Shown here piece by piece: positions 55,930 to 64,000 of a stretch of 64,000 bases of DNA. Under the pieces are notes generated by a model. It saw only the letters and a program-made list of their open reading frames with translations, had not been told where the DNA came from and ran no database searches. Position numbers and translations under genes: made by a program. The DNA is taken from NCBI GenBank assembly GCA_027257055.1, contig JAPVLO010000003.1, positions 9,241,501 through 9,305,500 on the forward strand. The letters run 5' to 3'. This DNA comes from Cephalopachus bancanus. Its lineage: Eukaryota; Chordata; Mammalia; Primates; Tarsiidae. The number at the start of each line of letters is the position of its first letter. Positions within the stretch are counted from its first letter, which is position 1.

Positions 55930-56157
55930 CATTGAGGCCTATGATGACCTCCCCATTTGTAATCATAACTCCCCCAGCACTTCTAATCCCTCTCCTTCTT
56001 ATTTATGCCATAATGCTTGTCACCTTCTAACATACTATATAATTTTTTTTTATTACTTCCTTCTCTTTCTAGAATGTTAGGTCCACGAGGGCAAGCATTT
56101 TGATTTGGTTTGTTCTGGTGCCTGGAATAGTTCCTGGCACAGAGTAGGCCATCGGTA
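55930..56157 (+). mobile_element. L2 LINE 3' end, copy 2 of a similar pair
   Basis: 'gaggcctatgatgacctccccatttg', 'ttatttatgccataatgcttgtcacc', ttctaacatactatataatt, 'ctttctagaatgttaggtccacgagggcaagc', ttctggtgcctggaatagtt, 'cctggcacagagtaggcc'. An Alu follows at once. Confidence 0.85.
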
Positions 56158-56160
56158 AAT

Positions 56161-56450
56161 TTTTTTTTTTTAGTTGGAGTCTCACTCCATCACCTAGGCT
56201 GGAGTGCAGTGGCATGCTCACAGCCACCCCAGCGTCGGCCTGCTGTGCTTGGGCGACCCTTCCGCCTCAGCATTCCAAGTAGCCAAAACTATAGGCGTGC
56301 ACTACCATGCCTGGCTGATTTTTTATTTATTGTAGAGATGAGGTCTTGCCAAGTTGCCTAGACTGGTCTCGAAACCACCGGCTCAGGCAATCCTCTCACC
56401 TCGGCCTCCCAAAGTGTTGGGATTACAGGCTGAGCCACTGCGCCTGGCCA
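56161..56450 (-). mobile_element. Intermediate derived Alu
   Basis: Reverse dimer: agttggagtctcactccatc, 'gtgcagtggcatgctcacagccaccccagcg', 'gctgattttttatttattgtagag', 'gtgttgggattacaggctgagcc'. Flanks gtaaatttt / gtacatttt suggest a degraded target duplication. It inserted at the end of an L2. Confidence 0.93.
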
Positions 56451-56499
56451 GTACATTTTTAAATATATATTCTTACATAATATGCTAGGAAAAAACACT

Positions 56500-56625
56500 A
56501 AATTAAATCCTAATTTCCACCACTTACTGTATAACCCTTGGCAGGTTACTGTACCTCTCTGATCCTCAGATCCTCATATGATAAATTGCACAGTTTGGCC
56601 AAGGTTACCTCTAGACGGGATGATG
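56500..56625 (+). mobile_element. MIR SINE fragment
   Basis: Sense MIR: 'aatttccaccacttactgtataacccttggcagg' then ttactgtacctctctgatcc and 'tcagatcctcatatgataaattgc'. Confidence 0.7.
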
Positions 56626-56639
56626 AAAAACCAAAAAAT

Positions 56640-57540
56640 TCAATGTGTCTCCTAGATGTGGCAATCATGATACATCTACCACGTATATAACCACCTCTAT
56701 CTACAGGAAACTGTCTTTCTGCAGCCCCCAGCTCCAGGCAGTCATACCCTCCCTTCTACCATGCAGCAAATATGACTTTCTTCTAACCCCCAACTCTTCA
56801 CTTCAGCCATATGTGATTGGAAACTACATGAGCACTTGACTCCAGGACAGACAGCTCATGATGTGGTCCAGAGAGAGATCTGCCTTGATAGGGAAGACTA
56901 GGTTGATCCAAACCTAGGGGTTTAAGTTGGAAAATACAGATAGAATCGGGCACTCTGCAGAAGTTTGAAGGACACAAGTTTAAGAGGCTAGAGAGGCCAT
57001 GTTTAGTAGTAAGTGAACTAAGTTAGAAGTCAGCAAAAGTATGAGATAGAGAAAAGACAGAATATACAGAGAGGAAGTCAGTTTTAGTAAGAAGAAAAGT
57101 GGGAGGACACAGAGAAGCAGAACTGAGGGACAATTTATGTGACATTTCTTGGGGAGCACCTTAGGGAAAATCTTTAAAGTGTGTTGCAGGGATCCTTGGA
57201 GGTGCTGGTCCACCCTCCACCTCCAGTGCCATGAGGTCTGGCCTTATTTTCCCTTCTACTCTTGGATTTCCGTAAGATTGCCTTCCTTTTGCCCACAGGC
57301 CTTTCTTGGCTAGCTTCACGTGAGTCTCTGCCCTTGCAACTGAAGAAACCCAGAAATTGAGGGTAAGGTCCACAGACAGACTATGGTTGATTGACTTGTC
57401 TTGTCCTAGGAGCTTGTATCAATGGCCTGTCTAAACGTTGATCTTGTTGCTCAGAGTTGCAATGTTCCTGTTTCAAACAACTTCCTTACAGGATCTGAAC
57501 AAAGAATAAGATGGTTTGGAATGGAATAGGAGGAATGAGA
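56640..57540. other. Unassigned sequence
   Basis: No confident repeat or exon. The purine-rich part at 56990-57130 ('gaagtcagcaaaagtatgagatagag') could be old LTR or L2 sequence but was not assigned. Confidence 0.35.
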
Positions 57541-57544
57541 ACAA

Positions 57545-57900
57545 ATGTTTAACTCTCACTCCTGTCAGGCACTGTGTATGTCTAGTAAGTTTATGTCTAG
57601 TAAGTGTATGTCTAGTAAGTTTCATCTCGTAATGTCACCATCACAACACATGGTCTTCAGGAATACTAAGAGAAAGAGGGCAGAAGGGTCAAGTTTGAGA
57701 TTTTAACAATCTCATACCAGAAATGACATGATGACATTCCTGTTTATAGTCCATTGGCTAGTACTAGTCATGTGTACTAGTAAGCATAGACATGTACTAG
57801 TAAGCATAGTGTATGTCAATTAATTTTTGCTGTAACCCTATAAAATAGGTATTATGCCCATTTTGAGGCAATAAGACAGAGTTATCAAGAAAGTAATTAT
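57545..57900 (-). mobile_element. MIR SINE, antisense, split by a copied insert
   Basis: 'ctcactcctgtcaggcactgt' before, and 'gtcaattaatttttgctgtaacc' then ctataaaataggtattatgc after the insert, follow the reverse MIR order (…gccaggcactgtgc…, …cctcacaacaaccctatgaggtaggtatt…). The inserted 226-235 bp is described separately. Confidence 0.7.
57574..57817 (+). repeat. Locally copied insert flanked by short tandem repeats
   Basis: Inside a MIR lies: three 15-bp units tatgtctagtaagtt/g (57577-57621), a 156-bp block (57619-57774) identical but for one base to 58944-59099, then a 20-bp unit gtactagtaagcatagacat (57774-57793) and a partial second copy (57794-57809). gtgtatgtc stands at both edges (57574-57582, 57809-57817). 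There is no poly(A) and no terminal inverted repeat. Confidence 0.9.
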
Positions 57901-57904
57901 GGGT

Positions 57905-58685
57905 AATTTTTTCTTTTCCATTGGGAGCCCTGAGATGCCATTGTAATTCTCTTTTTGAAGACTCAGCTTTGATCCCAAGCTCTAATATGGAATAGAACAA
58001 TCCTTTTCCCTTTCCTAGACCCTAGGGGCCCAGAAGAGACTAAGATATATCAGTGAACTTGGCCTGATGGATCCCAACAGAGCCTAGAGGTTCCCCCAGA
58101 GACTTTGGAGAGTATAGGAACCTATTACTCAGGGCTCACTTGAAGTCTAGGAGTGAGAGGGAAGATTTGATACTGAGACTGCAAGGCAGGCAAAGTAACT
58201 CAATACAACAGACTGCCAATTCTCTGTAAGCTGACAGACCATTCTGCATCAGATGAATAACTCCACAACATGAAGATGACTATGACTTCCTCATGCCTTT
58301 TCTGCCCACATTATCACCAGTAGAAGCAAAAATGAAACTTTGAGGAAAAAAATAAATATGCATTGTCATCTTGGAGAAAAAAATGACGTGATTTGCAGCG
58401 GTAACAGGAATATTACCATGTTAGCCCCATCTCATTTTTCTTTCTTTGCTTTACTCAGCTACCTATCCATGAACCTACTGCATGTTTCCACTTGCAGGAT
58501 TAGTCTCCTTCCCAAATCAGTTTCCACTCCTAACAGGAACAGGAGACAATATCATAGCCTTTTGTTCTCTCCCTCAATAGTATGAGCTTAGGAACTAGTC
58601 ATACACTCAGATCCAAGATGCCCTAGCCTCAAAACCAATGGGTTCCCAAGATCCCACCAACGAAAGACCTGAATTATTTAGGAAT
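57905..58685. other. Unassigned sequence
   Basis: No gene or nameable repeat in about 780 bp. Confidence 0.4.
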
Positions 58686-58687
58686 AA

Positions 58688-58765
58688 TAATGCAGGCTCT
58701 GGTGTTAGCGACACTTAGAGTTAAATTCCAACTCTGCCACTTAGCCTTGTAGAGAGTCAGTGTCA
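58688..58765 (+). mobile_element. MIR SINE fragment, short
   Basis: 'aatgcaggctctggtgttagcgacac' then ttaaattccaactctgccac and 'ttagccttg' match the MIR 5' half. Confidence 0.6.
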
Positions 58766-58769
58766 GTTA

Positions 58770-59250
58770 GGATATAACTGGGATATAGTCAACAATGCTA
58801 AAACAAACAAACAATAACAACAACAACAAAAAAACTCAGCAACATAAACTAAAAAAAATGATTTCTCATCATAATACATGTCCAACATAGGTTAATGGGA
58901 TGTAGCACTCCATAGAGTCCCTCATGGACCTATACCAAAGAAGGTTTCATCTAGTAATGTCACCATCACAACACATGGTCTTCAGGAATACTAAGAGAAA
59001 GAGGGCAGAAGGGTCAAGTTTGAGATTTTAACAATCTCATACCAGAAATGACATGATGACATTCCTGTTTATAGTCCATTGGCTAGTACTAGTCATGTGG
59101 CCCTGTCAGCCTACAAGAGCCTAGGAATCATAGCCTTCCTTATTGCCATCAAGTGGGGGAGAACTGGATATCAGTGAATAATTTTACTGCAGCCAGACAT
59201 AGAGTGTATACTATGACTGTGTAGTTACTTTCTCCCTTCAAGTTTCCTGC
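58770..59250 (+). mobile_element. Old interspersed repeat holding the donor of the copied insert
   Basis: 'gttaggatataactgggatatag', 'gatttctcatcataatacatgtccaac' then ataggttaatgggatgtagc, and 'ccattggctagtactagtcatgtggccctg' follow the order of a common mammalian repeat ('ctcatgctacatgtccactgtggg', 'cattggccagaactagtcacatggcccc'). I cannot name it surely. The run is continuous across 58944-59099, so this is the source locus of that block. Confidence 0.5.
58944..59099 (+). repeat. Donor of a 156-bp near-identical direct repeat
   Basis: Matches 57619-57774 over 156 bp with one difference (a at 58953, c at 57628). Both copies point the same way, 1325 bp apart. The match starts at gtttcatct and ends at gtcatgtg. 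Confidence 0.95.
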
Positions 59251-59420
59251 AAGTCCAACAGACCAAAGAATCCATTAAACTAGGGGAAGCTCTCGTAGTT
59301 TGCATAACCACTTGTTAGAAGACTCTATTCCCCATTCTATTTCAACATCAATGCCAACCACGATGAACAGACTTAGTTCACCAGTCTGGGATTATGTCCA
59401 GGGCTTTCTTCCTGGTCAGT

Positions 59421-59627
59421 TTTTTTTTCCCCCTCTCTTTCTTTTTTTTTTATTTTAAAGATGTGGGGAACAATTCAGGGTTAGGTATACAAATGTTCAT
59501 TATGCAGGTACTCTTGTTGATGAGGTGTGCCCCCTCCACCCCTGGTAGATTTCCACTGCTGCCAATCCTGCCTCCGCCCTGTCATTCCCCCCACCCCCCG
59601 CCCCCAGCAGTTTCCTGCTACTGCCAA
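59421..59627 (-). mobile_element. 5'-truncated L1 3' end with 11-bp target duplication
   Basis: In sense (minus) the insert is G-rich, then aacatttgtatacctaaccc, 'tgaattgttccccacatctttaaaataaa' and poly(A). The plus strand starts with T runs. tcctggtcagt flanks it perfectly at 59410-59420 and 59628-59638. The C-rich plus-strand part (about 59585-59607) is the L1 3' UTR G-run region. The frames over it are not genes. Confidence 0.85.
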
Positions 59628-59899
59628 TCCTGGTCAGTCTTATTCTATTGTCCTGCTTGATTTTTTGGCCTCCACCTCCAAGTGTGAGCCCTACCCTGAG
59701 AAGAAGCTTGTGGGACTGGAGGCTTCATGTCTTGTCCAGCTCTTGCCAGTTCTCCTTAAGAGCAGTCAGTCAATGTTTTTAGCCTATTGCAGTCATTTTG
59801 AATCCTCAAGTTTCTTGGGAGCCAAAGGATCAAACAATCCAGTTACAATAAATTCACTGCTGAAGATACAGTCACTCAGCTGCCCTAAGGAAGTGACTG

Positions 59900-60035
59900 G
59901 ATATGTAGAAATGGGTTATGCACCAAGATGCTTATTGAAACATTGATTATAATAGCAAAACACTGGGAATAACCTAAATATCCAGCAAAGGGAAATGCTT
60001 ATAAATATGAATCATCCACATGATGGATGTATTTG
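59900..60035 (+). mobile_element. L1M LINE fragment
   Basis: 'caccaagatgcttattgaaacattgattataatagc' then aacactgggaataacctaaa, 'tatccagcaaagggaaatgc' match the L1 'ttcattgcagcattgtttataatagcaaa' block. Confidence 0.7.
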
Positions 60036-60394
60036 TTCTGCCTGCTGAGTTCATCAGGGTAAAAAGAAGAGACAAAATGTATTACTTATTGTGATGGAGT
60101 TAACTGGGAGCTTCCCTGGCCCTGAGGCTCACAGTGTGACCTGCTGTCATTTTGTTTGCCCTGCAATTACACTTTCTTAGATTTGACTGACTCACTTTTG
60201 GGCCATTCTATAGAGAAAGAATCCCAATTGGGCAACCAGGGTCCAGCTCATATGTAGTTGGGTAGGCTTTACCTGTGCTTTGATCCCCAGTCCAGTCAGC
60301 TGTGATTAGGAAAGCAGCTAGCTTTCCTCCTAAATAGAGAAGGTTGTTCTGGGCTCTAACGAATCCCCCTTCAGTCAGTCCAATTCAATGGGTT

Positions 60395-61095
<701 letters not shown>

Positions 61096-61249
61096 ATTAA
61101 AAATTGAATATATAGTATCATCTCAAATGTGCAAGTGAATGTGTATATATGCGTACATGTAGGAGGGGTCCAGTGTTTTGCCTTTTGCCTTTTGTAATGA
61201 GAGGAAGATGCTAAAGTTTCTTCCCAAATGTTCTTTCTTTAACTAGTGA

Positions 61250-61480
61250 AAGGGTTAGCAAACTATAGTCCCTCAGCCAAATCAAGCTTCCTATCTGTTT
61301 TTGTAAATAAAGTTTTATTGGAACACAGTCATGGTCATTCATTTGTGGATTCTCTATGGCTGCTTTTGTGGAACAATGGCAGAGCTGAGTAGTTGCAATA
61401 GAGGCAGTATAATCCAGAAAGCCTAAAATATTTACTATCTGACTCTATATAAAAAGTTTGTTGAACTCTGCTTTAATGCT
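61250..61480 (+). mobile_element. Nonautonomous hAT-type DNA transposon, near full length
   Basis: 'gggttagcaaactatagtccctcagccaaatc', then 'tgtttttgtaaataaagttttattggaac', acagtcatggtcattcattt, 'ctatggctgcttttgtggaacaatggcagag', 'aaagcctaaaatatttactatctgactc' and 'aaaaagtttgttgaactctgc'. The ends (gggttagcaaact; reversed agagttcaacaaact) are inverted repeats. The family is common in mammals; I leave it unnamed. Confidence 0.8.
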
Positions 61481-61484
61481 TTGA

Positions 61485-61890
61485 GAGCACACCTGGATAC
61501 CAGAAGAATAATCAAAACTTTACTGTGGATTCAAACCAAACAGAGTTCACAGATCTAGAGATTCCAGAGTTGGTGCCTCTTCTCTATTCAGTTATTCTCC
61601 AACTTCTCACCAGTCTCAGAGTCTTTAATCTAGACTGCAAGACCCCACATGGAGTTATCCCAAATCTCATAAGTGAGGGAGACAAAAGGAAAAAGAGGTT
61701 TTCATGGTGGATCTGATTTGTTCTTTTTCTGGAGTTGCGCTGCCAAGACTTTCCTAAACTACCTGAAACTTGGAATGTACTAGAAAGAGAGGGAGGAAGT
61801 ATTATGTCACATTTGCAGACATAAATATATATTTTAATCTGGAAGGATATGTGCCAATAAAATCATTATGATGCCATTAAATTGTGAGAT
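61485..61890. other. Unassigned sequence
   Basis: No gene or nameable repeat recognised. Confidence 0.35.
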
Positions 61891-61894
61891 AGTA

Positions 61895-61990
61895 GATAAT
61901 TTTGAATATCTTCTCTATAAATGTTTATATTTTAGGATATGTTATAATGAGCATGCATTGCTTTCATAATCAGAAAATAAAGTTATTTAA
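61895..61990 (+). mobile_element. L1M LINE 3' end fragment
   Basis: 'aggatatgttataatgagcatgcattgctttcataatcag' then aaaataaagttatttaatat matches the L1 3' UTR end 'caatgagcatgtattacttttataatcag'. Confidence 0.6.
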
Positions 61991-61994
61991 TATT

Positions 61995-62930
61995 TTAAAA
62001 ATTTTTTTGTTTGAAAAAGGAGCACAGCAGGTTGAAATCCAGGGAGAATCACATGGGAGACATTCCAGCAGGGTCAGAAATCTGGGTAATCCTTAGCTAA
62101 TCTAAGTTTGTTTTCTTGACCTGAGCTCTTCTCAGAATGAGCTGAAATCTGGCAAGCCCAATATTTTCTTGGCCTGTTCAGCCACATGACCCATAAATTT
62201 CATTTGTCTGGGCACTCCCTGCTCTCCTGGGAACTCCTGTGCCCTCTAGAACTTTACAAGCAGCCTCTAAGCTGCCATTATACTTTTTTTTTTCTCCGTT
62301 TGGTCAAAGGTTTTCTTTTCAAAAGCCACAGACATTGGTTCTGCAGAGCAGCTAAAGTCAGACCTGGATTAGGCTCCGCTACCTAGCTGAGCCGGGATGA
62401 GTTATTAAACCTCTAGGCCATCAGAGGGAGGTAGTTTTACCTTTAGGGAAAGAAGAGATTCTTTGCTCTTCTGCCCATTTGCCTCCTTGTTACCCAAGAG
62501 GACTAAACACTAATCTGAACTGTATACAGTAACTGGGCCTTTTGTTAGTGGTGGGTACTCTGGGTTCAAAGTTCTTGTAGATTCTTCTCTCCTACTCCTC
62601 CTTCCCTGGGACAAAAGTGGTCAGAGAAGCAGGGCCTTCCCCGATATGGAAAGAGAAGAGACATAGTCATCTTGCACTCTTTCCTTTGATTTTCTATCAA
62701 GTAGCTGGTCAGAGAGTGGTAGCATCCTAAAATTGGGGTTTAAATTTAGAGAGAGGAAAAAATGCTTTGAAGGCCTTGCCTTGCCTGTGTGACAGGAATC
62801 TGTACTAGTTTTGTGGCATAAGTTAGATATTTTCTTTATATTATAGAATCAAGACCATGCTTCTTATAAAATTTCCAACAATGTCACCTTAATCCATTAA
62901 TCCTTAGCGCTACTCCTTAAAAATACCTAC
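61995..62930. other. Mostly unassigned sequence
   Basis: 'tcagacctggattaggctccgctacctagctgagcc' at 62350-62400 then gagttattaaacctctaggc is a weak sense MIR. The rest shows no gene or repeat. Confidence 0.4.
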
Positions 62931-62934
62931 CTGT

Positions 62935-62992
62935 CTTCTCTCCTCCTCTTGTCCTTCTCTCCTCCTCTTCTTCCTCCTTGTCCTTCTTCATT
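62935..62992 (+). repeat. Pyrimidine-rich (TCC)-like tract
   Basis: About 55 bp almost wholly of C and T, built of tctcctcct and cttctcctcc-like units. No repeat unit is exact. Confidence 0.8.
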
Positions 62993-62994
62993 CT

Positions 62995-63200
62995 GATATT
63001 AGGGACCCTTCCTCTAATCATCATAGCATTTATAACATTGAATCATAAACACCTAATTTATTAGACTGTGAGTGCCTAGAGGACCAAGCTATAGTTTTTC
63101 GATTCACCATTTAGTTTCCAAAGCCAAGCACAGTACCTAGTGTATAGTAACTACCCATTTAATATTTGATGAATTAAAAGAATGAATAAATGAAAAAATT
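62995..63200 (+). mobile_element. L2 LINE 3' end
   Basis: 'atcatagcatttataacattgaatc', 'ttattagactgtgagtgcctagaggacc', 'aagcacagtacctagtgtatagtaac' then gatgaattaaaagaatgaat follow the L2 terminal order. Confidence 0.7.
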
Positions 63201-63234
63201 AAGACCCCTCATAATGACTGATTCTCTAAGGCCA

Positions 63235-63540
63235 TCTTCTTCCATAGTCTTTCCTATCTCAATTAATAGCAGTTGCTTAGGTCAAAAATATAGTCAGCCC
63301 CTCTTTCTCTAACAATTCATATCCAATCCATCAGCAAAGCCAATTGGCTAAAGGTATATCCAGAACACAACCATTCACCACCACCCTCACTGCTGTCACA
63401 CTGACCAGAGCCAACCTCTTCCCTATAGTCTATTTTCAATAGAACAGCTAAAATGATCCTTTAAAAATATTGGTCATGGAAGCTGCTCCAGACTTGCTGC
63501 CTGTTAAGGTTATTATATCTCTCCCTTGCCTCTGACAGTG
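63235..63540 (+). mobile_element. L2 LINE 5' part of the 3' region
   Basis: 'cagcccctctttctctaacaattcatatcc' then aatccatcagcaaagccaat, 'aaaggtatatccagaacacaaccattcacc', 'ccctatagtctattttcaatagaacagc', 'taaaatgatcctttaaaaatattggtcatg' match a different, more upstream L2 segment than the copy at 62995, so these are two insertions. Confidence 0.75.
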
Positions 63541-63627
63541 AAGTGTAGCCACCTGACCTCTGACATTCTGAAATCCCATCAGCCCAACTGATTCCTGGGA
63601 TCTCAGTCCATGGCCGCATTATCTCCC

Positions 63628-63779
63628 TTTAAAAAAATTATTTTAAAAATGTGGGGTACAATTCAGAGTTAGGTATACAAATGTTCATTATGCAGGTACC
63701 CTTGTTGATGAGGTGTGCCCCCGCCCCCTACCCTGCCCTGACGGTTTCCCACTCTGCCAATCTCTTTCTTACAGTATTA
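63628..63779 (-). mobile_element. 5'-truncated L1 3' end with 13-bp target duplication
   Basis: Same 3' end as at 59421: plus strand 'attttaaaaatgtggggtacaattcag', agttaggtatacaaatgttc, 'aggtacccttgttgatgaggtgtgccccc'. cgcattatctccc (63615-63627) and cgcatgatctccc (63780-63792) flank it with one mismatch. Confidence 0.82.
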
Positions 63780-63792
63780 CGCATGATCTCCC

Positions 63793-64000
63793 ATTTTAAC
63801 CTCAGGCCATGGAAGACCCCCACCATTCAACTTTTCAAAATGCCAGTCACCCCTTGTTAAACTTTAGTGATATGGGTGTCATCTGGGGCCTACCAAAGAA
63901 CATATTCAGCTGGTGGGTCTCACATTGTGAATCCATTCTAACTTGCCCACCACCCTGAAACTTCTGGCCCCTTCCTCTGCTCCTTGCCAAGGAAGTTCCA
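63793..64000. other. Unassigned sequence at window end
   Basis: No repeat or coding signal in the last 200 bp. Confidence 0.4.

Overview
The window is mammalian nuclear DNA from a primate and shows no confirmed protein-coding exon. It holds 22 Alu-type elements. About half are old AluJ-like copies. The rest belong to a distinct derived series with features such as tctctacaataaatcaaaaa in the centre and gactccaactc before the poly(A). No copy has an AluS or AluY look, and no tRNA-derived galago-type SINE was seen. My inference is a strepsirrhine, most likely a lemur; a non-anthropoid primate is fairly safe, the exact group is not.

Layout. 0-1.3 kb: a MIR and an AluJ. 1.34-2.46 kb: a CpG island with two NRF1-type sites, the only strong promoter candidate; gene and direction are unknown. 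2.5-7 kb: mostly MIRs and unassigned sequence. 7-24 kb: Alus, L1M fragments in both orientations, MaLR LTRs, hAT relics and AT-rich DNA. 24-34 kb: L2 and MIR relics, an AluJ ending in a GGAA microsatellite, and L1M pieces. 34-39.5 kb: L1M sequence in minus orientation broken by LTRs and Alus. 39.5-48 kb: mostly unassigned or L2/MIR, with two internally deleted mariner copies in opposite orientation (43119-43728 and 47314-47888). 48-56.5 kb: L2, MIR and Alu, a CA/CCA tract, and a GC-richer unique segment (52.1-52.8 kb) with a perfect hairpin and four CAGCTG boxes. 56.5-64 kb: a MIR interrupted by a near-identical copy of sequence lying 1.3 kb downstream, three short retroelement insertions with clear target duplications, a hAT relic, and L2.

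The open reading frames are short, many start at non-ATG codons, and many lie antisense in repeats; none is called as a gene. The window reads as a promoter plus intronic or intergenic DNA. Its main interest is its insertion history, several steps of which can be read to the base from target duplications. Repeat-family names come from memory of consensus sequences and were not checked with software.
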